The notes under the pieces: generated by a model
What the model saw: only the letters and a program-made list of their open reading frames with translations
Told to the model about the DNA's origin: nothing
Databases searched by the model: none
Translations under genes and position numbers: made by a program
Assembly (NCBI GenBank): GCA_020053355.1
Contig: JAGVNI010000002.1
Coordinates: 1-64,000, forward strand
Length of the DNA stretch: 64,000 nt
Source of the DNA: an archaeon
GTDB lineage: Archaea; Micrarchaeota; Micrarchaeia; Anstonellales; Bilamarchaeaceae
Direction: 5' to 3'
Shown here: one piece after another, positions 7,979 to 16,535 of the stretch
Position numbering within the stretch: the first letter of the stretch is position 1
Layout: every line of letters begins with the position of its first letter

Positions 7979-9745
7979 CTACCCCCCGCAGATTTCCCAT
8001 CTGGCCCGCTCAAGGAGCCGGAGATACTCGTTGGCATCGACTTCCTCAAGGCGGGCAAGCTCAACGCGCCTGGGGCCGTAAACAGTATGGACGAAATCTA
8101 CGGACTTGCGGCCGTCTGGTTTCTCATTGTAGGCGATGACGTGCGCCTGCGACGTCTTGTATTCGCGCTGGCGCATCCGTTTGTGGATGGAAAGCTCCTC
8201 AAGCGCCAGCTTCTTGGATATGAGAAGCTCCTTGTGGCGGGCGAACACTTCCCGGAACAAGGCGAAATTCCCTGAAAAGAACGCAGGAATGGCTTCAGCC
8301 TGATACCCCTTCAGGAACTCAGGCGCATCGGAATGGCGCAGGGCAATCCCGCGCGCCTCAATCTTCCCATCCGCAGTGATGCCGAAATACCTATTAGCCG
8401 CCCCTGAGCCGTCATAAGAAGGCAGGAATTTGATTTTGGTAAACGTGCAATCCAACACCAGCTCGATTCCGGTTTCGTTCGAAACCCTCGTGGCGAATCG
8501 CTCGAAATTTTTTTCTTGAAATATTTGGGGACTCGAAACGAAAACCGAGTCCACTATTCCATACAGGACCTCCAGCCCCTCCTCCTCGGCTATCGCCTTC
8601 GTCCTCTCCAATATTACCCGCCCCATCAGCATCACGCATTCCTTGCATTCCACATTCGAGAAAATGAAATTGTTGTAGCCGAGGTAGCCGAAACAGCAGA
8701 CCAAAATCCCCTTCAGCGCCTTCTGCCGGGCATCCAGGTCGGCGCTGAACCCTTCCTCGCGAATCCTGCGCTTCAGTTCAAGGCGGCGCAGGAGGACAGC
8801 TTCGATGCCGTCGGGAATGATGCCGCGGCGGCGACATACTCTCCACCCGCAAACAGGCAATACCTCATCATCCCCGCACTCGCAGTGCATCTTCTCAGGG
8901 CTGATGTTGTGCCGGACGATGATGTGCGGGTACATGCTGGAAAAGTCGCACTTTCCGACGTTCGAATATACGCCGGGCTTGGGATAAAATATCGTCCCTC
9001 CCCTGTCCATGCGCCGGAGCATCTCAAGGGTTTTTGGCTTCTCCATCTCTTTTTTCTTATCGGGTATCAAATACCCCCTTGCCTTAGCCGCCCTCATATG
9101 CAGGAACGTATTGAGCTTCCCGGGCGTCACCCTGCAAACAATGTCCGGCTTCACGCCAGTAAGCCGCGACAGCTCCATCACGCGGGCAAGGCGCGTCTCT
9201 CCGCCATCATCCCCATAGACGTCATAATGCCCGCTCTCATCCAAATCAATATGCACAGCATGCCGAAGAAAGCAGCCCATCTTCGAAACAAGCACGCCCG
9301 GATAGCGGCGGAGGAACGAATCCCCGCCATGGGTGAATACCACGTCCGCATCCGGAATCCCATCCCCTTCCTTCATGCGGGCGGTCCGCAGCTCGGCCTC
9401 GGGGTCGAAGAATCGCAAGCCCTTCTCAAGGACGAACCGGTAGTGGTGTGGAATCGTCACTTCAGCCGTCTCCCCAAGCCGGGAAACATCAAGAGCAACC
9501 CGCCGAAACTCGCGGCACGGAACAAAAACCCTAACCACCCGCTCGCGCTCGCCCGCATGGATGTTGGGATACTTCTCCTCGGTGATGCAGCGCGTGACCA
9601 GAGGATGCTTCTCCACGACATCGAGCGCATAGTCCGGCTCAGGGGAAAGCAGGTAGAACGAAGGCGTGTAGTTTTCCGCGACCTCGGCCCCGCCCGCATA
9701 CACCAGTCGCATCTTATCGCCCGTATGGACGACATTGACCAGCAT
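7979..9745 (-). CDS. Family B DNA polymerase, PolB2-like, with altered motif C
   Basis: Motif A is intact near residue 265 (DFSSMYPHII). Motif B reads KGILVCCFGYLGYNN near 350, where family B normally has K-x3-N-S-x-Y-G. Motif C reads YGIVDS near 396 instead of YGDTDS, so one of the two motif C aspartates is Ile. The N-terminal exonuclease-like region lacks the standard Exo I and Exo II acidic motifs. At 588 aa it is shorter than replicative PolB1 or PolB3. These traits match the archaeal PolB2 lineage, thought to be weakly active or involved in damage tolerance. The ATG at 9745 overlaps the previous stop as TGATG and has GGTGG upstream; a GTG at 9754 is an alternative. Confidence 0.85.
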   Translation of the reverse strand: MLVNVVHTGDKMRLVYAGGAEVAENYTPSFYLLSPEPDYALDVVEKHPLVTRCITEEKYPNIHAGERERVVRVFVPCREFRRVALDVSRLGETAEVTIPHHYRFVLEKGLRFFDPEAELRTARMKEGDGIPDADVVFTHGGDSFLRRYPGVLVSKMGCFLRHAVHIDLDESGHYDVYGDDGGETRLARVMELSRLTGVKPDIVCRVTPGKLNTFLHMRAAKARGYLIPDKKKEMEKPKTLEMLRRMDRGGTIFYPKPGVYSNVGKCDFSSMYPHIIVRHNISPEKMHCECGDDEVLPVCGWRVCRRRGIIPDGIEAVLLRRLELKRRIREEGFSADLDARQKALKGILVCCFGYLGYNNFIFSNVECKECVMLMGRVILERTKAIAEEEGLEVLYGIVDSVFVSSPQIFQEKNFERFATRVSNETGIELVLDCTFTKIKFLPSYDGSGAANRYFGITADGKIEARGIALRHSDAPEFLKGYQAEAIPAFFSGNFALFREVFARHKELLISKKLALEELSIHKRMRQREYKTSQAHVIAYNEKPDGRKSVDFVHTVYGPRRVELARLEEVDANEYLRLLERARWEICGG

Positions 9746-10425
9746 CAGAGCCACCCGGAAAGGCGGTATTGCTTATCGCGAGGATACCTGAATGTCGGGT
9801 CAGGCAAACACGGATGCTTCAGCACCCGCACGGTGATATCACGCGAAACGCCGACATCGATTATCACGGACGAAACCTGCGAAAGGTATTCGTGCAGATA
9901 TCCCAGTCGCCTGTCCAGAATCACGCCTGTGGCCCGCTTCCGTATGCAGAGCTGGACGAATTTGCCAATCGCGTAGGTGAGCGTCCCCCCGCCATCCACC
10001 CATCCATTCCCGCCGCCAGCACGCCACCCGCCATCCGGGCGCGCTTTACCGCCATCGAAACCGCCTCGTCCGCTATCAGCATACAGCTCGGAAAGCGAGT
10101 CGAGCACTATCAACTTGTACTCCCCCGGAACATCCCAGTTCGCAGCCACATCGTTGTTGTCTTTAGTGAACGCCCTAAGCACGTGTACGTTTTGCAGTGC
10201 CATCCGCGCATCAGCCCCGCAAACGCGAATAAACCGCTCGTAATCAAAGCTCCAGTACCTTTCATGGTAGTCGGACCATTGGAGATACAACACTCCGCCA
10301 GCCGCGTTCCTGGCCATCAGGCGCCAAATCAGTTCAGACAGCCAAACCGAATCCGCGCACCGGAGCGTGATTATTGCATCCGAGCAAAGCAGGGAGTCAA
10401 AGACGCGATTGCCCGTCCTTATCAT
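9745..10425 (-). CDS. RecA/RadA-like protein lacking a Walker A motif
   Basis: The product (226 aa) has a RecA-fold pattern: a first strand and helix (VFDSLLCSDAIITLRCADS) where a P-loop would normally sit, and a hydrophobic strand ending in Asp (YKLIVLDSLSELY) that resembles Walker B. There is no GxxxxGK[ST]. A Gly-rich loop follows around residues 125-150. In several archaea PolB2 genes are reported next to inactivated RecA-family proteins, and this gene overlaps the PolB2-like gene by TGATG. A strong GGAGGGG site 4 bases upstream fixes the ATG at 10425 over an in-frame one at 10446. Identification as RecA-like is inferred. Confidence 0.6.
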   Translation of the reverse strand: MIRTGNRVFDSLLCSDAIITLRCADSVWLSELIWRLMARNAAGGVLYLQWSDYHERYWSFDYERFIRVCGADARMALQNVHVLRAFTKDNNDVAANWDVPGEYKLIVLDSLSELYADSGRGGFDGGKARPDGGWRAGGGNGWVDGGGTLTYAIGKFVQLCIRKRATGVILDRRLGYLHEYLSQVSSVIIDVGVSRDITVRVLKHPCLPDPTFRYPRDKQYRLSGWL

Positions 10426-10639
10426 TTTTCCCCTCCAGATACACAACCATCGCGAGCAGCATGGCGAGCGCTATGTCCTCCTCGTCCGCGGCGTCTATGG
10501 CGGTCCTTCTTTCCCTTACGATTGCGAGAAGCCGGAGAACCGCCTCCTTCTCCCTCCGGTCCAGGTGCGCCGAGAAATCCTTCCACCGCGACAACCTCTC
10601 TTCGAGCCTGAAGCTCACTGAGGGGATTGTCCGTCCCAT
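10397..10639 (-). CDS. Small helical protein opening the polymerase operon, 80 aa
   Basis: This charged, probably all-helical protein (SFRLEERLSRWKDFSAHLDR, then a helix rich in Ala, Leu and Met) overlaps the start of the RecA-like gene by 29 bases, so the three genes 10639-7979 look like one operon. An upstream ATG at 10679, in a different frame, opens a 21-residue frame and lies nearer a TATA-like box at about 10705-10717. No family is recognised. Confidence 0.6.
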   Translation of the reverse strand: MGRTIPSVSFRLEERLSRWKDFSAHLDRREKEAVLRLLAIVRERRTAIDAADEEDIALAMLLAMVVYLEGKNDKDGQSRL

Positions 10640-10766
10640 GAATACAGCCCCAGCGCCCAGACAAACAGTTCATTGTTCATGCGACCACCGGGCAGAACGC
10701 GCAACCCGGTAAATAAAAGGTTCTGCAGCACGGCTCGTTTCCGCGGGAAGGGAAAATTCGGTTCAA

Positions 10767-11159
10767 TCAGGGCCTGTGGATTAGTTGCGTCGGGTATTTC
10801 GGTCCGCTGAGTGAAGAATCGTTCTTGAATATCTCTTTGGCCACATCGTTGAAAAGCCCGGACCAGCCGGCGGCCTTATCGTGGGTTTCCATGAACTGCT
10901 TGATTTCGCCGTATCTGCCCTGCACCCGGATGCTTTCGCCCAAGGCTGTTTCAGAGCTAGAGACGGTGCCCCGGGCCTCGGATATGGCCGCAATCTTTCC
11001 CGGCGCTTTTTCAGTGACGAAATCAATCTGGACATCGTATTTCCAGCGGCAGCTGAGCAGCCCTTTCTTTGCGCGGATTGTGCAGTTGCTCTCCCCGTTG
11101 AAGCCGGTCGCGAAGGCTGCCATTGAGAATATCCTGTCCCGGAATATCATCTGCGCCAT
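10767..11159 (-). CDS. Paralogous protein, short form (partner at 12735-13298), 130 aa
   Basis: This protein aligns without gaps at its N-terminus with the N-terminal domain of the 12735-13298 protein. Shared marks are CTIRAK at residues 26-31, a Trp-Lys-Tyr strand, and THDKAAGWSGLFNDVA against THDVSKGWLGLLRDVS. It lacks the C-terminal winged-helix-like region of its paralog. The start at 11159 is chosen because it makes the two N-termini equal in length (31 residues to the Lys of CTIRAK). The function is unknown; a ligand-sensing or dimerising domain is one possibility. Confidence 0.65.
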   Translation of the reverse strand: MAQMIFRDRIFSMAAFATGFNGESNCTIRAKKGLLSCRWKYDVQIDFVTEKAPGKIAAISEARGTVSSSETALGESIRVQGRYGEIKQFMETHDKAAGWSGLFNDVAKEIFKNDSSLSGPKYPTQLIHRP

Positions 11160-11239
11160 ACGTATCATGTCTATTATGTTATTACCACTTTAATAATATA
11201 ACCCCCTGCATTTTTATTTTTTCAGTTATTCGTTATTCC

Positions 11240-12169
11240 GTGAGGTTTGTTTCACTATCCGTCGTCATCCTGCTTCTGCTGGCCCAATCAGCCGTTTCCG
11301 CAGAATGCCAGTATACGGTGAATTCCACCACATTCAAGGAAGTGCAGAACCTGTATGAATTGGGCACGGACAGGTTCATCACCGATTCCCTGGAAATCCG
11401 GAATCTCACTGCCGCAGACCGCTCCGGGAGCTTCGAAATATACAACAAATTCGACGTGCCAGTCACAATCAGGCTCACCTTCGATTACGGCTTCTCCGTA
11501 TTCGCCGGCCCGAGGCAAAGGATTTCGAATGACACGACCATGACAATCCCCCGACAGAGTTTCAAGAGCATCCAAATCGGCCCCAACCAGACCATCTGGG
11601 CCCGCTTCGAGTTTTACAATGACACCATGAAGTATGCTTTTTTGGACAACAATGAAACCTACCAGAAATACGAAACTGTCGGCGTGACCCGCGAGGCATG
11701 CAAAACCTGCCTGGGTCAAACCTGCCGTGATGATGGCGCGGTATGCTCGGCCAATGCCGAATGCGGGGGAGGGTATTGCATCGAGCATCGCTGCAATGGC
11801 GAACCAACCTGCTATGCAATGGATTGCGGCTGCTCCGCGGATGAGGTCCAATGCCCGGACAATGACATGTGCATGCCGAGAAATGTCCTTGATTTGGGGG
11901 CCGAGCCCATCTGCTCGCCCTTGGAGTGCAAGACGAATTACACCGACAGCTCCACCAACGAATGCGCGATAAAGCCTAAATCAGCCGAAACGCTCGAAGC
12001 CGAGGACGCGGCCCGGACTGCGGATGCGGGCGCAAGAAAGGAGATGCTCTCCCAATTCGTCCTGGCCGTCATAGCTATCGTGGTCTTCTTTTACCTGGCG
12101 CTGGAAATCCAGCGGAGAATGAAGGAATCTGATTTGGAAAAACGGGAAGCAAAGCGGGCCAAGCGATAA
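11240..12169 (+). CDS. Secreted or membrane-anchored Cys-rich protein, 309 aa
   Basis: A GTG start at 11240 gives a clean signal peptide (MRFVSLSVVILLLLAQSAVS, then Ala-Glu). A beta-rich extracellular domain with many Asn/Asp-Xaa-Thr sites covers about residues 20-160. Next come a Cys-rich region (CKTCLGQTCRDDGAVCSANA and similar), a linker, and a C-terminal membrane segment near 280-298 with a basic tail, so it is anchored by its C-terminus with the bulk outside. The frame opens upstream at 11123, but those residues do not look like protein. An AT-rich box 24 bases upstream supports the start. Confidence 0.7.
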   Translation: MRFVSLSVVILLLLAQSAVSAECQYTVNSTTFKEVQNLYELGTDRFITDSLEIRNLTAADRSGSFEIYNKFDVPVTIRLTFDYGFSVFAGPRQRISNDTTMTIPRQSFKSIQIGPNQTIWARFEFYNDTMKYAFLDNNETYQKYETVGVTREACKTCLGQTCRDDGAVCSANAECGGGYCIEHRCNGEPTCYAMDCGCSADEVQCPDNDMCMPRNVLDLGAEPICSPLECKTNYTDSSTNECAIKPKSAETLEAEDAARTADAGARKEMLSQFVLAVIAIVVFFYLALEIQRRMKESDLEKREAKRAKR

Positions 12170-12261
12170 TCGGTTCGCCCGGCCTTCACCCGGGCCCGTT
12201 TAGGCTCAATTAAAATCGTTCGTTCCGTATCCTCAGACATCACGGTGATTAAATATCTGAC

Positions 12262-12738
12262 ATGAAATTCTGCTACAAGTGCGGCGAGAAGATATTCGAG
12301 GAGGCGGAAATCTGCCCGAAATGCGGCGTGCGCCAGACGCACCCGCCGGGATACGCGCCCCCATCCCAGCAGCCGGCATCCGGCCAAACCGCATCCGGCA
12401 CCCCGCCCCAAAACCCGCAACCCGGCCTTGCGCCCGGAGGGCGCGAGGGCTTGGGGCAGCAGCCCCAAGGAACCCTGGCGCAGCCAGGCGCGGCCTATGA
12501 AGAGAAGAAAAGCCCGGCAATCGCCGCAATCGCATCCTTCTTCTGGTGCGGCCTCGGCCACGTCTACTGCGGCGATTACATGTTCGGCATCATGCTGATG
12601 CTCGTCTTCCCGATAATCGCCTTCATCTGCTCCATCACGATAATCTGCATCCCCGCGATTCTGCTGATGTGGTTCTGGGGCATGTACGACGCATACGGGT
12701 TGGCGCAGAGAATCAACCGCGGCGAAGTGAAGTCTTAA
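12262..12738 (+). CDS. Zinc-ribbon plus TM2-like membrane protein, 158 aa
   Basis: The N-terminus is a zinc ribbon (MKFCYKCGEKIFEEAEICPKCG, with two CxxC pairs). A Pro/Gln/Gly-rich linker (about residues 28-85) leads to two membrane helices joined by a short turn, with GLGHVYCGDYMFGI resembling the G-x-h-Y/F-x-G motif of TM2 domains, and a final Trp-x-x-Tyr-Asp-Ala motif. The overall layout is widespread in archaea and bacteria, with unknown function. It ends 4 bases inside the convergent gene at 12735. Confidence 0.8.
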   Translation: MKFCYKCGEKIFEEAEICPKCGVRQTHPPGYAPPSQQPASGQTASGTPPQNPQPGLAPGGREGLGQQPQGTLAQPGAAYEEKKSPAIAAIASFFWCGLGHVYCGDYMFGIMLMLVFPIIAFICSITIICIPAILLMWFWGMYDAYGLAQRINRGEVKS

Positions 12739-13298
12739 GCCATGAGCCTGTCGACCTTGGACTGCATGGCGCAGAACTTCTTGTCTTCAACGAGAAGCCC
12801 ATGAATCAGGTGGCCGATTGATTCCAGCTTGTACGTCTTCTTCGCGACTTCCGGGTCGGAAAAGTCGTCCCTTGCGACAAGGTCCAGGGATCTCAGCCGA
12901 TTAAGGCTCTCCAGGACCTTGCCCCGGTCCATCGACAGCAGCCCCGAAAGCCCGGCGATGCTCATATCCTCGTTCTTCAATGCGGCTATAATCAGCATCT
13001 GCTCCTCTGAAAAGAACGTCGTTGCGCTGCCGAAGCGGTCGCAGACCGTTTGGGAGACGTCTCTTAGCAGGCCCAGCCACCCTTTGGAGACATCGTGCGT
13101 TTTCATGTCATGGAGGACCTGGAGGAAATGCCCGGATGTCCGGAGCGTCTCGGCCGGAGTGTCAACCGCCACCTCATATTTCCAGAAACCGCTGAAAACC
13201 CGTGTTTTAGCGCGAATCGTGCAGGCGTCCTCGCCTGCCCTGTCCGTGCCCATTACGCTCCTTGTGAACCACGTCTTTTTCACTGCGATGGATGACAT
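12735..13298 (-). CDS. Possible winged-helix regulator, long form of a paralog pair, 187 aa
   Basis: The N-terminal half is homologous to the 10767-11159 protein (CTIRAK at residues 26-31 and the THDVSKGW segment). The C-terminal half has a MarR/ArsR-like winged-helix pattern: FFSEEQMLIIAALKNEDMSI, a helix-turn-helix (IAGLSGLLSMDRGKVLESLN), and a wing-like segment leading to KTYKLESIGHLIHG. It may be a DNA-binding regulator whose N-terminal domain senses a signal. The start at 13298 matches the paralog's N-terminal length and has AT-rich sequence just upstream. Confidence 0.6.
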   Translation of the reverse strand: MSSIAVKKTWFTRSVMGTDRAGEDACTIRAKTRVFSGFWKYEVAVDTPAETLRTSGHFLQVLHDMKTHDVSKGWLGLLRDVSQTVCDRFGSATTFFSEEQMLIIAALKNEDMSIAGLSGLLSMDRGKVLESLNRLRSLDLVARDDFSDPEVAKKTYKLESIGHLIHGLLVEDKKFCAMQSKVDRLMA

Positions 13299-13450
13299 AA
13301 ATATCATAATTATATTGTTATTAACACTTTTTAACCTATCCGGGGGTGCCGCAACCCCGGGCACCTCCGCGGAAATCCGCTATCCCTGCGAATAAATACG
13401 CCCATATGGAACCTTGACCGGGGTGGCGCAATGGAGACCGGGGCATTGTC

Positions 13451-13460
13451 TTTTTATGAC
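13451..13460 (+). promoter_or_regulatory. TATA-like box of the VapBC operon
   Basis: TTTTTATGAC is centred 26 bases before the ATG at 13482, consistent with leaderless transcription of the antitoxin gene. Confidence 0.45.
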
Positions 13461-13465
13461 TTTGC

Positions 13466-13479
13466 ATGCATATATGCAT
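13466..13479. promoter_or_regulatory. Palindrome, candidate VapB operator
   Basis: ATGCATATATGCAT is a perfect 14-base palindrome between the TATA-like box and the antitoxin start. VapB-type antitoxins usually repress their own operon through such sites, so this is a plausible operator. Confidence 0.5.
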
Positions 13480-13481
13480 AC

Positions 13482-13691
13482 ATGAGTAGCAGGAACATAA
13501 ATATCGAGATAAGCGTTTACGAGCGCCTACGGAAGCTCAAGAAGGAGAATGAGAGCTTCTCGGAAGTGCTCGAGAGGCTCCTCGGAATATCCGGAAAGAG
13601 CCTTAGCGCCTCCTTCGGGATTCTGAGGACTGAGCCCATCAGCTACAGCGATATAAAAAAGTCGAGGAGGGACCGCGATGTTGTTCTTTGA
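13482..13691 (+). CDS. vapB: VapB-type antitoxin (DUF217-like)
   Basis: The 69-residue protein has the archaeal DUF217 pattern: NIEISVYERLRKLKKENESF followed by SEVLERLL, a small DNA-binding N-terminus and a C-terminal tail that wraps the toxin. It overlaps the toxin gene by 14 bases, the usual coupling. The ATG at 13482 is preferred over the frame start at 13431 because the VapB pattern begins there and a TATA-like box lies 26 bases upstream. Confidence 0.85.
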   Translation: MSSRNINIEISVYERLRKLKKENESFSEVLERLLGISGKSLSASFGILRTEPISYSDIKKSRRDRDVVL

Positions 13692-14058
13692 CACATCCGC
13701 GGCCATCGCATGGCTTCGCGGCGATGAATTGCTGAAGGCGGAAGCCGATGGGGAGGGTGTTGCCGTATCCGCCATAACCGTCTATGAGCTCCTATGGGCA
13801 GCAAAACGCAAAGGCCGCAAATCCCAGGATGCCGTGGAGCTTTTCCTTGATGGGTGCGCGATTATCCCATTGAGCGCGGACATCGCAAGACGGTCGGCGC
13901 ATTTGAAGGCAGAACTGCTTGCAGGGGGTAAGGACAAGCCGATGGCTGGCATCCTGATCGCAGCAACCGCTGAACACGAGAACCTCCGGTTCCTCACCTC
14001 GGATAAGGATTTCGAGGACATCGCCAGGTTCGCGGACATCGATTTGCACCTGATATAA
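13678..14058 (+). CDS. vapC: VapC-type PIN-domain toxin
   Basis: This 126-residue PIN-domain protein would be a Mg-dependent endoribonuclease held in check by VapB. Asp5 (FFDTSAA), Glu37 (TVYELLWA) and the C-terminal TSDKDFEDI are conserved. The third acidic position, which normally precedes the L-I-A-A-T-A segment, appears to be Gly or Ala here (KPMAGILIAATA), so catalytic competence is a little uncertain. It is cotranscribed with the antitoxin. Confidence 0.88.
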   Translation: MLFFDTSAAIAWLRGDELLKAEADGEGVAVSAITVYELLWAAKRKGRKSQDAVELFLDGCAIIPLSADIARRSAHLKAELLAGGKDKPMAGILIAATAEHENLRFLTSDKDFEDIARFADIDLHLI

Positions 14059-14133
14059 TCAAAACCGGTGCATCCAGTCTCGCGGAAATCCGCCTTAGAA
14101 AGCCGTATAAAGCGCATCAGAGAAATCACCTCG

Positions 14134-14802
14134 ATGTTCAAGGCAATCCTATTCGACCTGGATAACACCCTAATCAACTTCCTGGAATTCAAGATAGAGA
14201 CCGCAAAAGCCGCAGCCAAGGCCATGGTGGCTAACGGCCTCCCTGCGACCGAAGTCGAAGCTTACGGCAAGATATTCTCGGTCTATGATGAGAAGGGCAT
14301 CGAATACCAGAAGACGTTTTACGAGGTCCTGAAACCGTACAACCTCGAAATCAACCTGGCCGAACGAATCCAGCAAGCGGCAATCCTCGCCTACCTCCAG
14401 AAGAAGTTCGACGTCCTCCGCACATACCCGATTGTCAAGCCCACGCTCGCCACCCTCAAGGAAGACTACAAACTGGGAATCGTTACGGATGCACCCAGAA
14501 ATAAGGCTTGGCAGCGGCTTATCATCACCGGCCTTTCGGACTACTTCGACGCCGTCATCACCCTCGACGACACAATGGCGTTCAAGCCGAGCCCCGGCGG
14601 CTTCAACCTCGCTCTCAAGAAGCTAAACCTCGCCGCGCCCGAATGCCTGTTCGTGGGAGACAATCCGGAGCGCGACATCCAGGGCGCGCAGGAACTCGGC
14701 ATGAAGACCTGCCTTGCGAAATACGGGTGGAACAAGAGAAAAACCGACATCAAGGCGGATTACGAAATCAGCCGCTTCGAGGACCTGCTCAAGGTCTTAT
14801 GA
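14134..14802 (+). CDS. HAD-superfamily hydrolase, 222 aa
   Basis: All HAD motifs are visible: FDLDNTLINF (motif I with the nucleophilic Asp and the general-acid Asp), GIVTDAPR (motif II Thr), the Lys of FKPSPGGF, and FVGDNPERDIQGAQELGM (motif IV). The helical cap between motifs I and II marks subfamily I, as in phosphoglycolate- or pyrimidine-phosphatase-like enzymes. The substrate cannot be told. The ATG at 14134 places motif I at the N-terminus, as usual; the upstream extension to 14068 is unlikely. The next gene follows by 16 bases. Confidence 0.88.
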   Translation: MFKAILFDLDNTLINFLEFKIETAKAAAKAMVANGLPATEVEAYGKIFSVYDEKGIEYQKTFYEVLKPYNLEINLAERIQQAAILAYLQKKFDVLRTYPIVKPTLATLKEDYKLGIVTDAPRNKAWQRLIITGLSDYFDAVITLDDTMAFKPSPGGFNLALKKLNLAAPECLFVGDNPERDIQGAQELGMKTCLAKYGWNKRKTDIKADYEISRFEDLLKVL

Positions 14803-14818
14803 CCATCAAGGTGCAAAA

Positions 14819-16201
14819 ATGCATATCACTTGTTTTGGCGGAATCAGGGAAATCGGAGGCAACAAATTCCTCGTAGAGGACGGCAGGACGAGAATATTCC
14901 TCGATTTCGGCCAGTCCTTCACTCACTTGGACGATTATTTCGTCGATTGGCTGCAGCCAAGGGACCGCTTCGGCCTGAGGGACTATTTCGCCCTTGACCT
15001 CATGCCCAAGGTGGACGGGCTCTACAACGACAACGCGCTGAAACCGACGAACATCAAGCCGCAAGAGCCGAAATTCGACGCTGTTTTCATTTCGCACGCG
15101 CATTACGACCATGTCGCGCACCTGAGATACCTGCACGAAACCATCCCGATTTACATGGGCGAGACCTGCAAGACCATCCTCGAATCCCACATGCAGACGT
15201 CCGGCTCGTTCTTCTTCACCGAACGCGGGTTCGAGCGCCCCTTCGCCAAGACGTTCGTCCCGCCGAATAAGGTCAAAACCTTCCGCACAGGACATAAAAT
15301 CAAGCTCGATTCGATGGAAATCACGCCAATCCATGTGGACCATTCTGTCCCGGGCGCATATGGGTTCATCATCCATGGGAGCGAGGGCTCACTGGTCTAC
15401 ACCGGCGACATCCGGAGCCACGGGGGAAAGCCGGAATTGACCGGGGATTTCCTGAAGCTGGCCAAAGAATCCGCTCCGGACGCCCTGATTATCGAAGGGA
15501 CGCGGGTCGCCCCGACCGAAACCCGGAAAAACCATACCGAGCAGTCCGTCTACACCCAGAGCCTCGAAGTGGCGAAGGCCGACAAGCTGATTCTTGCGAT
15601 GCGCTATCCCAAGGACCTCGACCGCTTCCGGACGTTCCATGACATCGCCAAAGCCACTGGCAAGACGCTAGTCACTACAATCAAGACCGCCCATCTCCTG
15701 ATGTGCCTCCAGGGCGACATCCATTTCGACACTCCCCACCCGTTCCAGGACCCGCACATCAAGGTCTACGCGAGGGAGATGCTGAAACCCAGGCCTTATG
15801 AGGCGGAAATCAAGGAACGGTTCCAGTGCGTGGATTTCGACTGGGTGAAGAATAATCAGAAAAAAATCATCTGGGAGCTTGATTTTTCCCAGCTTCAGGA
15901 ACTCATCGACGTAAATCCCGAACCCGGAGGCGCTTGCATCCATTCCATGAGCGAGCCGTTCGAGGAAGACCCTCTCTCCCAGCTCCAGGACGAAGTCCTG
16001 CACAACTGGCTGAGCCGCTTCTCGATGACACACCACCAGTTCCATGCGTCCGGGCATGCTTCAAGCAAGGAAATCTTCGATATCTGCAAGGATGTCGCCC
16101 CAAAGCATGTCATCCCGGTCCACACCTCATACCCTGAGCTGTTCAAGGACAGCGTCCATGCGGTCCGCCTCGCTGAAAAAGGGGAACGGATTCAATTCTA
16201 A
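14819..16201 (+). CDS. RNase J-like metallo-beta-lactamase hydrolase, 460 aa
   Basis: The N-terminal metal-binding motif SHAHYDHVAHL, then HVDHSVPGAYGF, TGDIRSHG and a C-terminal HASGHASSKE belong to the metallo-beta-lactamase plus beta-CASP architecture of RNase J and related RNases. The enzyme would cleave or trim RNA using two zinc ions. The length fits the shorter archaeal members, which lack the bacterial C-terminal domain. GGTGC lies 5 bases before the ATG at 14819. The frame extends back over the HAD gene to 14714, but that part is a shadow. Confidence 0.85.
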   Translation: MHITCFGGIREIGGNKFLVEDGRTRIFLDFGQSFTHLDDYFVDWLQPRDRFGLRDYFALDLMPKVDGLYNDNALKPTNIKPQEPKFDAVFISHAHYDHVAHLRYLHETIPIYMGETCKTILESHMQTSGSFFFTERGFERPFAKTFVPPNKVKTFRTGHKIKLDSMEITPIHVDHSVPGAYGFIIHGSEGSLVYTGDIRSHGGKPELTGDFLKLAKESAPDALIIEGTRVAPTETRKNHTEQSVYTQSLEVAKADKLILAMRYPKDLDRFRTFHDIAKATGKTLVTTIKTAHLLMCLQGDIHFDTPHPFQDPHIKVYAREMLKPRPYEAEIKERFQCVDFDWVKNNQKKIIWELDFSQLQELIDVNPEPGGACIHSMSEPFEEDPLSQLQDEVLHNWLSRFSMTHHQFHASGHASSKEIFDICKDVAPKHVIPVHTSYPELFKDSVHAVRLAEKGERIQF

Positions 16202-16214
16202 TGCCCCTGTTACT

Positions 16215-16535
16215 TTACTTTAGGACGTAAATAATCCGTTCCACAAGCTTTGAATAGAATTCCGGAGTAATCCTTCCTATCCCGCGCACAACCTGCTTCT
16301 TATGCAATTTAACGATTCCGTCGAACCTTGCCCCGCTTCCCTCTTCAAGTTGGCAGTTCGCGTCTTTGCCAGAAATCAGAAGGGTATAATCGTCAGAAGC
16401 GGATGTGATGGCTGAAACAAGAAGATAATCACTGGCATTGTATTCGTCATCCGACAGCACAATCGCCGGCCTGACTTTGCTATTTGTTGAATCGGAAAAG
16501 AAAACTCGCGCAATAATCACGTCTCGCCTTTTCAT
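16215..16535 (-). CDS. MazF/PemK-like toxin, 106 aa
   Basis: The start MKRRDVIIARVFFSDSTNSK, then VRPAIVLSDDEYN, matches the PemK/MazF fold ('G-D-V-V-x-V-x-F-x...S-K-x-R-P-A-V-V-L'), and residues near DYLLVSAITSA fit the third strand. These toxins are ribosome-independent mRNA interferases. The ATG overlaps the antitoxin stop by four bases (ATGA). The first residue of the usual Gly-Asp pair is Arg here. It is probably inactive while bound by the antitoxin. Confidence 0.8.
   Translation of the reverse strand: MKRRDVIIARVFFSDSTNSKVRPAIVLSDDEYNASDYLLVSAITSASDDYTLLISGKDANCQLEEGSGARFDGIVKLHKKQVVRGIGRITPEFYSKLVERIIYVLK

Noticed and set aside
8516-9976. A 486-residue plus-strand frame
   Set aside because: It is antisense to the PolB2-like gene, with low-complexity His/Pro-rich composition; the minus-strand frame carries clear polymerase motifs.
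13466-13479. Palindrome near vapB as a mobile-element end
   Set aside because: It lies inside the promoter of a toxin-antitoxin operon with no terminal repeats or transposase, so an operator is a simpler reading.
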